Below are positions 1-9,367 of a DNA stretch of 64,000 nucleotides, in pieces. Position 1 is the stretch's first letter, and every line of letters starts with the position of its first letter. The DNA lies in contig CAZWCZ010000005.1 of assembly GCA_964632165.1 (NCBI GenBank), forward strand, positions 12,382 through 76,381. The letters run 5' to 3'. The position numbers were made by a program, and so were the translations under genes. The notes under the pieces were generated by a model. It did not search any database. It was not told where the DNA came from and saw only the letters and a program-made list of their open reading frames with translations. The DNA comes from SIG299 sp964632165 (GTDB taxonomy: Bacteria; Bacillota; Clostridia; Lachnospirales; Lachnospiraceae).

Positions 1-1233
1 AAGGTTGAAGCGTTCTGGAAGAGCGGTGTTCTTGACACGGAAAGCAACGTGCAGTTTGGAGAAGGAGGAGCCGGGACATTTTCTGATGGTAAATTAAATA
101 CCATGGTAAAAGATCCAAGCGGAAGGATCCGCAAAGTATTGGAGATATTTGCAGAGCATGGTGCTCCGGAAGAAATTCTGTATCTGAATAAACCGCATAT
201 CGGAACGGATAATCTGAGAAAGGTTGTTGTTTCCATGCGCAGGCAAATGGAATCATGGGGAGCAGAACTGCGATTTTCTTCCAAAGTTACGGATATTGTA
301 TCAGAAAACGGAAGTGTGAGTGCAGTCGTGATCAATCATAAAGAACAGCTTCCGTGTGAAGTGGTAGTTGCTGCGATCGGCCACAGTGCAAGAGATACGT
401 TTGAAATGCTGGCAGAAAAACCGTTAGAAATAGAAAGTAAGGCATTTGCCATCGGAGTGCGTATGGAACATCCTCAGAAGCTGATAGGGAAAGCACAGTA
501 TGGAGAGCGATATCCGGAACTCCCACCGGCTGATTATAAACTGACGCACCAGACGAAGAAAGGCAGAGGGGTATATTCTTTTTGCATGTGTCCCGGTGGG
601 TTTGTAGTAAATGCATCTTCCGAAGATGGGCATCTTGTCGTAAACGGAATGAGCAATCATGATCGGGCAGAAGAAAACGCAAACAGTGCATTGATCGTTA
701 CCGTAACACCGGAGGATTTTTTGAACGAAGGCTTCCGGGGACCGCTTGCCGGGATGCAGTTCCAGCGTAAGTGGGAAGAAGCTGCATTTCGTCAGGGAAA
801 CGGAAAAATACCGGTGCAATTATTTGGAGACTTGTTATCCGGAAAAAAGTCTGATACAATAAAGAGCATTCTGCCGAATACGAAAGGGGAGTTTGTTCCG
901 GCAGATTTAAGGGAATGTCTGCCAAAGGATGTCATAGAGAGTCTGATTGAAGGGATTTTGGCATTTGACCGGAAGATTCCGGGGTACGCAGCTGCTGATG
1001 CGCCATTAGAAGGAGTAGAAACAAGAACCTCTTCACCAATCCGTATTCCGAGAGACGGCACAATGCAGTCTAAGATAGCAGGATTTTATCCGTGTGGCGA
1101 AGGAGCCGGATATGCAGGAGGTATTATGTCGGCATCGGTAGACGGAATAAAAGTATTTGAAGCAATCGCATCATGCTGTGGGACGGCAGAAGAAACAATA
1201 ATAAATAATCAGGAATGGAAAGAAGAACGATGA
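1..1233 (+). CDS. FAD-dependent oxidoreductase (NAD(FAD)-dehydrogenase family), 5' truncated
   Basis: The reading frame is open from base 1 (it begins KVEAFWKSGV), so the GTG at 49 is internal and the N-terminal Rossmann dinucleotide-binding part lies outside the window. What remains has the glycine-rich QFGEGGAGTFSDGKLNT stretch, a mid-protein substrate domain, and near the C-terminus GFYPCGEGAGYAGGI, the second flavin-contacting region of this COG2509-type family of uncharacterised dehydrogenases. The substrate is unknown. The stop codon overlaps the miaB start (ATGA at 1230-1233), so the two are probably cotranscribed. Family call is firm; function is not. Confidence 0.8.
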   Translation, partial: KVEAFWKSGVLDTESNVQFGEGGAGTFSDGKLNTMVKDPSGRIRKVLEIFAEHGAPEEILYLNKPHIGTDNLRKVVVSMRRQMESWGAELRFSSKVTDIVSENGSVSAVVINHKEQLPCEVVVAAIGHSARDTFEMLAEKPLEIESKAFAIGVRMEHPQKLIGKAQYGERYPELPPADYKLTHQTKKGRGVYSFCMCPGGFVVNASSEDGHLVVNGMSNHDRAEENANSALIVTVTPEDFLNEGFRGPLAGMQFQRKWEEAAFRQGNGKIPVQLFGDLLSGKKSDTIKSILPNTKGEFVPADLRECLPKDVIESLIEGILAFDRKIPGYAAADAPLEGVETRTSSPIRIPRDGTMQSKIAGFYPCGEGAGYAGGIMSASVDGIKVFEAIASCCGTAEETIINNQEWKEER

Positions 1234-2681
1234 AAACATGGATAGAACAGGTAAAGAACAATTCGTTGGAACAGATACCGGTCACTGAGCCGGAACGACA
1301 GTATTACTTTATGGATTTGTTAAAATCATGGGTAGAGGAACAGAGCATAAAAAAAGGAAGGAAATTGACATATCATGTGCAGACGTTCGGCTGTCAGATG
1401 AATGCAAAAGATTCCGAAAAGCTTGCAGGGATTTTGGAAACCATCGGTTATACAGAAACAGATACGGAACAGGCAGATTTTGTGATCTATAATACCTGTA
1501 CCGTCAGAGAAAATGCCAATACAAGAGTGTATGGCAGGATCGGCTACCTCGGAACGTTAAAGAGAAAGAATCCGGAAATGAAAATTGCGATGTGCGGCTG
1601 TATGATGCAGGAAGCACATGTAGTTGAAAAGATTAAAAAGAGCTATCGTTTTGTGGACATTATCTTTGGGACACATAATATTTTTAAACTTGCGGAACTG
1701 ATCTATGAAGATATCATCAAAAACAAAATGGTTGTAGATGTATGGGAAGATACAGATCAGATTGTAGAGGATTTACCGAGCGAACATAAATATGTTTTTA
1801 AAGCCGGGGTTAATATTATGTATGGATGCAATAATTTCTGCAGTTACTGTATTGTACCATATGTCCGCGGAAGAGAACGGAGCAGAAAGCCTGAAGATAT
1901 CATTGCCGAGGTAAAAAAGTTGGCAGAAGAAGGAATCGTAGAGGTTATGCTGCTTGGTCAGAATGTTAATTCCTATGGAAAAACATTAGATCATCCAATG
2001 ACTTTTGCACAGCTTTTGCAGGAAGTAGAAAAGGTAGACGGAATACGAAGAATCCGTTTTATGACACCGCATCCGAAGGATCTGTCGGAGGAATTGATCG
2101 AAGTAATGAAAAATTCCAAAAAGGTATGTACGCATCTCCATCTGCCGATGCAGTCCGGAAGCACAAGGATTTTAAAGGCAATGAACCGAAAGTATACGAA
2201 AGAAGATTATCTGGCACTGGTAGACAAGATCAAGGCAGCCATGCCGGACATTTCACTGACGACCGATATCATTGTCGGATTTCCGGGAGAAACAAAAGAA
2301 GATTTTATGGAAACGGTTGACGTAGTAAGAAAGGTAGGCTTTGATTCGGCATATACCTTTATTTATTCAAAGAGAAGCGGTACTGTTGCGGCAAAGATGG
2401 AACAGCAGGTTCCGCAGGAGCAGGTAAAGGAGTGGTTTGATATCCTTTTAGAAGAGATCCGAACTGTCTCTGAAGCTCAGGCAAAACGTTACGAAGGAAA
2501 AGTAATGGAAGTTTTGGTAGAAGAAGTAAATGCACAGGGCGAAGGAATGGTAACGGGAAGAATGAGCAACAATCTTTTAGTACATTTTCCGGGAGATGCT
2601 TCTATGATCGGTTCATTTGTTATGGTAAAGTTAAACGAATGCAAGGGATTTTATTATATTGGAGAACTATCCGAAGAATAA
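1230..2681 (+). CDS. miaB: tRNA-2-methylthio-N6-dimethylallyladenosine synthase MiaB
   Basis: Radical SAM methylthiotransferase that converts i6A37 of tRNA to ms2i6A37. The N-terminal UPF0004 domain carries its three cluster cysteines in FGCQMN (Cys55), NTCTV (Cys90) and CGCMM (about 122-124). The radical SAM motif YGCNNFCSYC gives Cys200, Cys204 and Cys207, and a TRAM domain closes the C-terminus. An in-frame ATG at 1215 exists but has no spaced ribosome binding site; ATG 1230 overlaps the upstream stop as ATGA and sits behind GGAAAGAAG, so I prefer it. miaA, which makes its substrate, is far away at 46898. Confidence 0.95.
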   Translation: MKTWIEQVKNNSLEQIPVTEPERQYYFMDLLKSWVEEQSIKKGRKLTYHVQTFGCQMNAKDSEKLAGILETIGYTETDTEQADFVIYNTCTVRENANTRVYGRIGYLGTLKRKNPEMKIAMCGCMMQEAHVVEKIKKSYRFVDIIFGTHNIFKLAELIYEDIIKNKMVVDVWEDTDQIVEDLPSEHKYVFKAGVNIMYGCNNFCSYCIVPYVRGRERSRKPEDIIAEVKKLAEEGIVEVMLLGQNVNSYGKTLDHPMTFAQLLQEVEKVDGIRRIRFMTPHPKDLSEELIEVMKNSKKVCTHLHLPMQSGSTRILKAMNRKYTKEDYLALVDKIKAAMPDISLTTDIIVGFPGETKEDFMETVDVVRKVGFDSAYTFIYSKRSGTVAAKMEQQVPQEQVKEWFDILLEEIRTVSEAQAKRYEGKVMEVLVEEVNAQGEGMVTGRMSNNLLVHFPGDASMIGSFVMVKLNECKGFYYIGELSEE

Positions 2682-2741
2682 AAGAAGCAGGCATTTGAAA
2701 AAAAGTCCAAAAAAGAAGCGCAAGAAATTGTATGTCAATAC

Positions 2742-2770
2742 TTGACATACTACTAAAAAAAGTATAAGAT
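2742..2770 (+). promoter_or_regulatory. Predicted sigma-A promoter of rny
   Basis: TTGACA at 2742-2747 and TAAGAT at 2765-2770 with a 17-base spacer. This gives a leader of about 75 bases before the GTG start of rny, with AAGGAGGTG (2839-2847) as the ribosome binding site. No convincing leader structure was seen. Confidence 0.8.
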
Positions 2771-2852
2771 TGTTGTGTTGTAAGTTGTTAAAATTGACCG
2801 GAGTGGTGAATTTTATACGATTACAATGAAAACTGAATAAGGAGGTGTTCCT

Positions 2853-4409
2853 GTGGACAATCCAATCGTATTTGTCGGTGCGTTGCTTGGGGTTGCCGTT
2901 GTTGCAGGGCTCATTATGTGGTTTGCTGCAATTGCTTACCGAAAAAAAGTCTATGAGGCAAAAGTCGGTACGGCAGAAGATAAGGCAAGAGAAATCATTG
3001 ATGATGCATTAAAAACAGCTGAGACCAAGAAACGTGAAGCCCTTTTGGAAGCAAAGGAAGAGTCGATCAAGACAAAGAATGAGCTGGAGAGAGAATCAAG
3101 GGAGCGTAGAGCTGAAATCCAGCGTTACGAAAAACGGGTTCTGTCAAAAGAAGAGGCAATTGACAAAAAAGCGGAAACATTGGAAAAACGGGAATCCAAG
3201 ATGAATGCAAAAGAAGCTGAACTTGACCGCCTGCGCGGCGAGGTGGAAGAATTCCATAAGCATCAGTTGCAGGAACTTGAAAAAATCTCGGGATTAACCT
3301 CCGAACAAGCGAAGGAATATCTTATTAAATCTGTGGAAGATGAAGTGAAGCATGAAACTGCGGTTCTGATCAAAGAACTTGAGAACAATGCAAAGGAAGA
3401 AGCGGATAAGAAAGCGAAAGAATATATCGTTTCAGCAATCCAGCGTTGTGCAGCAGATCATGTGGCAGAAACTACAATTTCCGTAGTGCAGCTCCCAAAT
3501 GACGAAATGAAGGGAAGAATTATCGGAAGAGAAGGACGTAACATCCGTACTCTGGAAACAATGACCGGCGTAGAACTGATTATTGATGATACACCAGAAG
3601 CGGTAATCCTTTCCGGGTTTGATCCGATCCGCCGTGAGGTAGCGCGCATTGCACTTGAAAAACTGATTGTAGATGGACGTATTCATCCGGCCAGAATTGA
3701 AGAAATGGTGGAAAAGGCACAGAAAGAAGTAGAAACAATGATCCGTGAAGAAGGTGAATCGGCAGCTTTGGAAGTTGGCGTTCACGGAATTCATCCGGAA
3801 CTCATCAAACTTCTGGGCAGAATGAAATTCCGTACAAGTTATGGACAGAATGCATTAAAGCATTCCGTAGAAGTTTCTATCCTTTCCGGTTTATTAGCTG
3901 CTGAGATTGGTGTTGATGTAAGACTGGCGAAACGTGCCGGACTTTTGCATGACATCGGAAAATCTATAGACCGTGAGATGGAAGGCACTCATGTACAGAT
4001 TGGTGTAGATTTATGCCGTAAGTATAAAGAATCTCCAATTGTCATAAATGCTGTAGAAGCTCATCATGGCGATGTAGAATTCCAGTCTTTGATCGCTTGC
4101 ATCGTACAGGCTGCAGATACAATTTCTGCGGCAAGACCTGGTGCAAGAAGAGAGACATTGGAAGCTTATACAAACCGTTTGAAACAGTTAGAAGATATTA
4201 CCAACAGCTTTAAGGGAGTCGATAAGTCCTTTGCAATCCAGGCAGGTCGTGAAGTACGTGTCATGGTTGTGCCTGAGCAGGTATCTGATGACGACATGGT
4301 ACTGATGGCAAGAGAACTGTCGAAGAAGATTGAAGCGGAGTTAGAATATCCGGGACAGATTAAAGTCAATGTGATCCGCGAGTCAAGAGCTATTGATTAC
4401 GCAAAATAA
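2853..4409 (+). CDS. rny: Ribonuclease Y
   Basis: Membrane-anchored endoribonuclease that initiates mRNA decay in Firmicutes. The 518-residue protein has the family order: an N-terminal transmembrane helix (about 5-25), a long charged coiled coil (about 35-200), a KH RNA-binding domain with GRIIGREGRNIR, and an HD domain with LLHDIGK (His366-Asp367) as the metal site. The start is GTG, set by AAGGAGGTG six bases upstream. It has its own strong promoter and is followed by a predicted terminator, so it is probably monocistronic. Confidence 0.97.
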   Translation: MDNPIVFVGALLGVAVVAGLIMWFAAIAYRKKVYEAKVGTAEDKAREIIDDALKTAETKKREALLEAKEESIKTKNELERESRERRAEIQRYEKRVLSKEEAIDKKAETLEKRESKMNAKEAELDRLRGEVEEFHKHQLQELEKISGLTSEQAKEYLIKSVEDEVKHETAVLIKELENNAKEEADKKAKEYIVSAIQRCAADHVAETTISVVQLPNDEMKGRIIGREGRNIRTLETMTGVELIIDDTPEAVILSGFDPIRREVARIALEKLIVDGRIHPARIEEMVEKAQKEVETMIREEGESAALEVGVHGIHPELIKLLGRMKFRTSYGQNALKHSVEVSILSGLLAAEIGVDVRLAKRAGLLHDIGKSIDREMEGTHVQIGVDLCRKYKESPIVINAVEAHHGDVEFQSLIACIVQAADTISAARPGARRETLEAYTNRLKQLEDITNSFKGVDKSFAIQAGREVRVMVVPEQVSDDDMVLMARELSKKIEAELEYPGQIKVNVIRESRAIDYAK

Positions 4410-4422
4410 GTAAGAAAATTTA

Positions 4423-4470
4423 GGGTGTAAGAGTCGTACATATGTTGTAAAGGCTGTTACATCCTTTTTT
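4423..4470 (+). terminator. Predicted intrinsic terminator after rny
   Basis: GGGTGTAA (4423-4430) can pair with TTACATCC (4457-4464) with one G-U pair, followed by six T. The 26-base loop is long, so strength is uncertain. Confidence 0.5.
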
Positions 4471-4491
4471 CACTAAGGAAGGACCGATGCT

Positions 4492-5031
4492 ATGAAAGAA
4501 CATATGAAGCGTGTGCAAAGAGAGCTGAAATACAAAGGAAAGATTTTGGATTTTTATGCAGATACGATGCAGGCACCAGATGGGACAACGGTCGTTTGGG
4601 ACTATCTGCATCATAACGGTGCCGCCGCGGTCGTTCCGGTAAATGATGACGGAAAAATATTTATGGTAAGTCAGTATCGGGCAGGAATTGAAAAAGAATC
4701 CCTGGAGATTCCGGCAGGCTGCCTGAATCCGGGAGAAGACAGGAAAACAGCAGCAGCAAGAGAATGCGAGGAAGAAATCGGATACCGATGCAGCAAGATA
4801 GAACTGCTTTTGAAATTTCACTCAGCATTTGCTTATTGCGATGAATATATAGAAATATATTGTGCAACCGGGCTGGTTAAAACCAAACAGCATCTGGATG
4901 AGGATGAATTCCTGGAAGTCAGGACTTATACGGTGGAAGAACTTATATCCATGATTTTTGCAGGAGAAATTACAGATTCGAAGACAATTGCAGCAATTTT
5001 GGCATATAAAGAATTTTATGATAAAAAATAA
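4492..5031 (+). CDS. Nudix hydrolase, ADP-ribose pyrophosphatase type
   Basis: Hydrolyses ADP-ribose-like nucleoside diphosphate sugars to AMP and sugar phosphate. The complete Nudix box is visible: G-x5-E-x7-REcEEEiGY at about residues 77-99. The length (179 residues) and the N-terminal domain-swap region (KYKGKILDFYADTM) match the NudF/YqkG group. The ribosome binding site AAGGAAGGA precedes ATG 4492. It is followed closely by the nucleoside phosphorylase gene, which suggests a small nucleotide-salvage operon. Confidence 0.88.
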   Translation: MKEHMKRVQRELKYKGKILDFYADTMQAPDGTTVVWDYLHHNGAAAVVPVNDDGKIFMVSQYRAGIEKESLEIPAGCLNPGEDRKTAAARECEEEIGYRCSKIELLLKFHSAFAYCDEYIEIYCATGLVKTKQHLDEDEFLEVRTYTVEELISMIFAGEITDSKTIAAILAYKEFYDKK

Positions 5032-5049
5032 CAGTGGGGGATGAGAATT

Positions 5050-6375
5050 ATGAGAATGTATGATTTGATCACAAAGAAAAAAGCAGGAGAACTCCTTTCT
5101 AAAGAAGAGATCACCTATATTGTAAACGGTTTTACGGATGGAACAATTCCGGATTATCAGATGTCTGCATTTTTAATGGCAGTATGTTTAAAAGGGATGA
5201 ACCTGCAGGAAACCATTGATCTTACCATGGCAATGGTACATAGTGGGGATGTACTTGATCTGTCGCCGATCGAAGGGAAAAAAGCCGACAAACACAGTAC
5301 GGGCGGTGTTGGCGATAAAACTTCTCTTATTGTCGGTCCGATGGTAGCAGCCCTCGGGGTTCCGGTAGCAAAAATGTCTGGAAGAGGTCTTGGACATACC
5401 GGAGGAACGATTGACAAGCTGGAAAGTTTTCCGGGATTTTCGGTTGCTTTATCGGAACAGGAATTTTTTGATAATGTCAATCGTATGAAACTTGCAATTA
5501 TTGGTCAGACGGCAAATCTTGCACCGGCAGATAAAAAGATTTATGCACTTCGTGATGTTACAGCTACAGTCAATAATTATTCTTTGATCGCTTCCAGCAT
5601 TATGAGCAAAAAAATTGCTGCCGGATCAGATGTTATCGTATTGGATGTTAAAGTTGGAAGCGGCGCATTTATGAAAACAATGGAAGAAGCGGAAGAACTG
5701 GCTAAGGTCATGGTTCAGATCGGAACCGGAGTAGGAAAGGAAACTTATGCGGTGCTGTCTGACATGGGACAGCCGCTTGGAAATTACGTAGGAAATGCAT
5801 TAGAGGTAAAAGAGGCCATTGCTACTTTAAGCGGTGAAGGGCCGGAAGACTTGTTGGAAGCATCAATCTCTCTTGCTACGTATATGCTTCTTGGTGCAGG
5901 GCGCACATCATCGGTAGAGGAAGCGGAAAAACTGTTAAGAACAGTAATCGCAGACGGAAGCGCATTGAAAAAACTGGCTGAGTTTGTAGAAGCACAGGGC
6001 GGAGACGCTTCTTATGTGTGGAATCCTGAAAAATTCCCTCGGACTGAGTTTGTCGAGGAAATGGTTTCACCGGAAGAAGGATATGTATCTGAAATTTTAA
6101 CAGATGAGATCGGAATGGCTTCTTTGATTCTTGGAGGCGGAAGAGAAACTAAGGAAAGCGTTATTGATTATAGTGTTGGCGTTAAGATACGAAAAAAAGT
6201 TGGCGACTATGTCCGCAAGGGAGAATCACTTGCACGCTTATATGCAAATGATGTTGCAAAGCTGAATACTGCAGCACCGAGACTGTTGAACGCCTATAAA
6301 CTGAGTAAAGAGCATGTGGCAGCACCAAAGCACGTGCTTGGCATTGTAACTAAGGATGGAGTCACAAGATTTTGA
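5050..6375 (+). CDS. pdp: Pyrimidine-nucleoside (thymidine/uridine) phosphorylase
   Basis: Reversible phosphorolysis of uridine, thymidine or deoxyuridine to free base and (deoxy)ribose-1-phosphate. The protein (441 residues) shows the family signature SGRGLGHTGGTIDKLES near residues 110-126 and the phosphate/pyrimidine regions KHSTGGVGDKTS and VKVGSGAFM. The open frame extends to ATG 5041, but GGGGG at 5036-5040 leaves no spacing for that codon and nine bases for ATG 5050, and MRMYDLI is the usual family start. Whether it is Pdp (broad) or DeoA (thymidine) cannot be settled by eye. Confidence 0.93.
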   Translation: MRMYDLITKKKAGELLSKEEITYIVNGFTDGTIPDYQMSAFLMAVCLKGMNLQETIDLTMAMVHSGDVLDLSPIEGKKADKHSTGGVGDKTSLIVGPMVAALGVPVAKMSGRGLGHTGGTIDKLESFPGFSVALSEQEFFDNVNRMKLAIIGQTANLAPADKKIYALRDVTATVNNYSLIASSIMSKKIAAGSDVIVLDVKVGSGAFMKTMEEAEELAKVMVQIGTGVGKETYAVLSDMGQPLGNYVGNALEVKEAIATLSGEGPEDLLEASISLATYMLLGAGRTSSVEEAEKLLRTVIADGSALKKLAEFVEAQGGDASYVWNPEKFPRTEFVEEMVSPEEGYVSEILTDEIGMASLILGGGRETKESVIDYSVGVKIRKKVGDYVRKGESLARLYANDVAKLNTAAPRLLNAYKLSKEHVAAPKHVLGIVTKDGVTRF

Positions 6376-6384
6376 TCCGTTGCT

Positions 6385-6413
6385 AAAAAAGAATCCTTCG
6401 GGATTCTTTTTTT
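6385..6413 (+). terminator. Intrinsic terminator after pdp
   Basis: Perfect stem AAGAATCC (6389-6396) with loop TTCG and GGATTCTT, running into seven T; the flanking A/T tract extends the stem to 12 pairs. Confidence 0.92.
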
Positions 6414-6474
6414 AGTATAATCCATACGTCAATCCCATATATATTTTTTAAAGATCTGCCTTTAAGGAGAACAT

Positions 6475-7767
6475 ATGAACATTCAGAAAAAAATCAGTAT
6501 CGGGATGATACTCATTCTTTTTACGGCAGTACTACTCCGCCCGCCCGTATTTTGTTTTGCTGAGGAACTACAGATCCAGTCAAAAGCAGGGATTGTTATG
6601 GAATCTTCTACAGGTACCATAATTTTTGAAAAGAATGCACATGAACTTTTACCTCCTGCCAGTATCACAAAAGTAATGACGCTTCTTCTTATTTATGAAA
6701 CAATAGAAGCAGGGAAGCTTACTATGGATACGATTGTAACAACAAGCGAGCATGCCGCAGATATGGGCGGATCACAGGTTTATCTGGAGGCAGGAGAGGA
6801 ACAGACTGTAGAAACATTGATAAAATGCATTTGCATTTCCAGCGCAAACGATGCCTGTGTTGCAATGGCCGAACACATTGCCGGAACAGAAGAAGCATTT
6901 GTGGAACGGATGAACGAAAGAGCGAAAGAACTGGGTATGAACGACACTAATTTTGTAAACTGCTGTGGTCTGGACGCAGATGGACATGTATCAAGTGCTT
7001 ATGATATTGCCATTATGTCAAGAGAATTGATGCGCAGCTTTCCGGAGATTACAAGATTTACGACAACATGGATGGATTCCATTGTGCATACGACAAGAAA
7101 CGGAAGCAGCGAATTTGGTCTTACCAATACCAATAAACTGATCCGGCAATATGAGGGAATCACAGGATTAAAAACCGGTTCCACAGGAAAAGCCTTATAC
7201 TGTCTGAGTGCGACAGCGACAAGAAATGATATTGAAATGATCGCGGTGATCCTGGCAGCTCCTGATACGAAAACAAGATTCCGTGAAGCAGCAAATCTGC
7301 TGAACTATGGGTTTTCTCAGTGCAGAATATATCAAGATACCTATGACGACCTGGAACCGATTACCGTAAAAGTAGAAAAAAGTATGCAGAAAACAACTGA
7401 ACTGGTCCCACAAGATGAATTTCGGTATATTTCGGTTGGGAAAGAGGAGCTTAATGCGATAACAAGAGAAATTTCTTTATATGAACGGATTGTTGCTCCA
7501 ATTGAGCAGGGAGAAGAACTTGGGATGATCCTGTATCGGTTAGATGGCAGAGAAATCGGCAGGGTTCCACTTGTATCAAAGGAGAAAATTGTAAAATCAG
7601 GGTACGCAGATTACATAAAAGAACTACTTAAATTATTGACAGAAAAACCGGAAGAAGGTATAGTAATAGGAGATACTAATTTAGAAGACGGAACAGAAAA
7701 GATAGGGAAAGAACATGGAATATATCGTTATTCTGATAGTTATTGTCATACTTTGGCTGCTATATGA
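6475..7767 (+). CDS. D-alanyl-D-alanine carboxypeptidase (DacF-type PBP5)
   Basis: Low-molecular-weight penicillin-binding protein that trims the terminal D-Ala of peptidoglycan stem peptides. A hydrophobic signal peptide (about 9-29) precedes the S11 peptidase domain, with Ser63-xx-Lys66 (SITK), Ser123-Ala-Asn125 and Lys233-Thr-Gly235. A C-terminal PBP5-like domain follows, but the last residues do not form the usual amphipathic membrane anchor: the final codons run 53 bases into the next gene in another frame. AAGGAG precedes ATG 6475. Confidence 0.92.
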   Translation: MNIQKKISIGMILILFTAVLLRPPVFCFAEELQIQSKAGIVMESSTGTIIFEKNAHELLPPASITKVMTLLLIYETIEAGKLTMDTIVTTSEHAADMGGSQVYLEAGEEQTVETLIKCICISSANDACVAMAEHIAGTEEAFVERMNERAKELGMNDTNFVNCCGLDADGHVSSAYDIAIMSRELMRSFPEITRFTTTWMDSIVHTTRNGSSEFGLTNTNKLIRQYEGITGLKTGSTGKALYCLSATATRNDIEMIAVILAAPDTKTRFREAANLLNYGFSQCRIYQDTYDDLEPITVKVEKSMQKTTELVPQDEFRYISVGKEELNAITREISLYERIVAPIEQGEELGMILYRLDGREIGRVPLVSKEKIVKSGYADYIKELLKLLTEKPEEGIVIGDTNLEDGTEKIGKEHGIYRYSDSYCHTLAAI

Positions 7768-8563
7768 GCAAATTGAGCATACCTGGATCCAGCACAATAC
7801 TACATCTGTAGAACTTCAAAAGAACACAATTGCTTCCAGTCTGAAAATTGTTTTGATCACCGATCTGCACAACAACCGGAAAAACTGGAAGAAGCTCAGA
7901 AAAAAAGTGACTGAATTTTCACCGGATCTGATATTTTTATCGGGCGATATGGTAAATAAACACAGTAAGGATCAGAAAAACGTCATTCGTTTTTTTTATG
8001 AAATCTGCGATATTGCACCTATGTATTATTCGTTGGGAAATCATGAAGAATTTCTTCGAAAAAATAAAAAAGCGGTTTGGGATCATTACATGGAACAACT
8101 TCCACAAGGGGTAATACTTTTAGACAATGCTTCCGTAAAAACCAGCATTCGTTCTGAGAATATTTGGATTTCCGGGATTTCTCTCCCTTTGAATTTTTAC
8201 AAAAAAGGAGCACTTTGGATGCACCCTGAAGAACTTCCGGAACTTCCGGATACATCAGATGTGATTCATCTTTTACTCGCTCATCATCCCGAATATATGG
8301 ATCTTTATGAGATCTATCGTCCGGACATGGTTTTTTCCGGGCATCTTCACGGCGGTCTCATACGTCTTCCTTTCGCTGGAGGTCTTCTGACACCGCGGCT
8401 TAGCAGATCGAAAGAAGATGGCGGATGTTATGACCGCCCGTTTGGAAAGCTGTTTGTCAGCAGAGGAGCAGGCTCACACACTATTCCGTTGCGCTTTTTT
8501 AACCGTGCAGAGATCAACTATATTTTTTTAGAAAATACGAAACAAAGAAGAATGGGAGAATGA
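7715..8563 (+). CDS. Membrane-anchored metallophosphoesterase (YkoQ/YaeI-like)
   Basis: Calcineurin-like phosphoesterase on the membrane surface. One N-terminal helix (about 2-18) is followed by the metal motifs in order: ITDLHN (DxH), LSGDMV (GDxx), LGNHEE (GNHE), LAHHP and SGHLHGG (GHxH). Related proteins cleave UDP-diacylglucosamine or similar lipids, but the substrate here is unknown. The gene begins inside the end of the carboxypeptidase gene and ends next to scpA, so translation is likely coupled in both directions. Confidence 0.85.
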   Translation: MEYIVILIVIVILWLLYEQIEHTWIQHNTTSVELQKNTIASSLKIVLITDLHNNRKNWKKLRKKVTEFSPDLIFLSGDMVNKHSKDQKNVIRFFYEICDIAPMYYSLGNHEEFLRKNKKAVWDHYMEQLPQGVILLDNASVKTSIRSENIWISGISLPLNFYKKGALWMHPEELPELPDTSDVIHLLLAHHPEYMDLYEIYRPDMVFSGHLHGGLIRLPFAGGLLTPRLSRSKEDGGCYDRPFGKLFVSRGAGSHTIPLRFFNRAEINYIFLENTKQRRMGE

Positions 8564-8565
8564 TT

Positions 8566-9342
8566 ATGGGAATTCCGGTAAAGTTGGAAGCATTTGAAGG
8601 TCCTTTGGATCTTTTGCTCCATCTGATTGATAAAAATAAGATCAATATCTATGATATTCCGATCGCCTTGATTACCGAACAGTATATGGAATATCTGCAG
8701 GCAATGGAAAAGCAGGATATGGATAACATGAGTGAATTTCTTGTAATGGCTGCAACTCTGCTAAAGATCAAGTCACGCATGCTCCTTCCACAGGAAGCAA
8801 AAAAGGAAGAAGAAGCAGAAGATCCGCGTCAGGAACTGGTAGAACGGCTTTTGGAATATAAGATGTATAAATATATGTCTTTGGAATTAAAAGACCGCCA
8901 TTTGGAAGCAGATCGGATGTTTTTTAAAAAGAGCACACTTCCACCGGAAGTTGCTGACTTTAAAGAAGAGGTCCCTTTGGAAGAACTGTTATCAGATATT
9001 ACATTAAATAAGCTGAATGATATTTTTTGCTCTGTAATAAAAAAGCAGGCAGATAAGATTGACCCTGTCCGAAGTAAATTCGGAAAGATAGAAAAAGAGG
9101 AAGTGAATCTTACTCAGAAAATGTTTTATGTCCAAAACTATGGACTGGCTCATAAAATCTTCAGTTTTCGGTGTCTTTTGGAGGCACAGTCAGATAAGAT
9201 GGAAGTCATTGTTACTTTTCTTTGCATATTGGAACTGATAAAAATGGGGCGGATTCGCATTGCTCAGGAGGAAATCTTTGATGACATACAGATTGAGTAT
9301 CTGGCAGATGATGTAATAGAAATTGATGAAGCACAAATGTAA
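8566..9342 (+). CDS. scpA: Segregation and condensation protein A
   Basis: Kleisin subunit of the bacterial SMC condensin. The N-terminal helix FEGPLDLLLHLI, which contacts the SMC neck, and the C-terminal winged-helix region (about 175-258) are both present. ATG 8560 overlaps the previous stop, but GGGAG at 8554-8558 is correctly spaced only for ATG 8566, giving MGIPVKLEAF, the usual start. scpB follows 25 bases later. Confidence 0.95.
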   Translation: MGIPVKLEAFEGPLDLLLHLIDKNKINIYDIPIALITEQYMEYLQAMEKQDMDNMSEFLVMAATLLKIKSRMLLPQEAKKEEEAEDPRQELVERLLEYKMYKYMSLELKDRHLEADRMFFKKSTLPPEVADFKEEVPLEELLSDITLNKLNDIFCSVIKKQADKIDPVRSKFGKIEKEEVNLTQKMFYVQNYGLAHKIFSFRCLLEAQSDKMEVIVTFLCILELIKMGRIRIAQEEIFDDIQIEYLADDVIEIDEAQM

Positions 9343-9367
9343 AAGGACAAAGGAAAGGGAAAAAGTA

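Noticed and set aside
332..1061. Several minus-strand frames of 75-131 codons opposite the oxidoreductase gene
   Set aside because: Shadows of the coding frame; no binding sites, no recognisable protein features.
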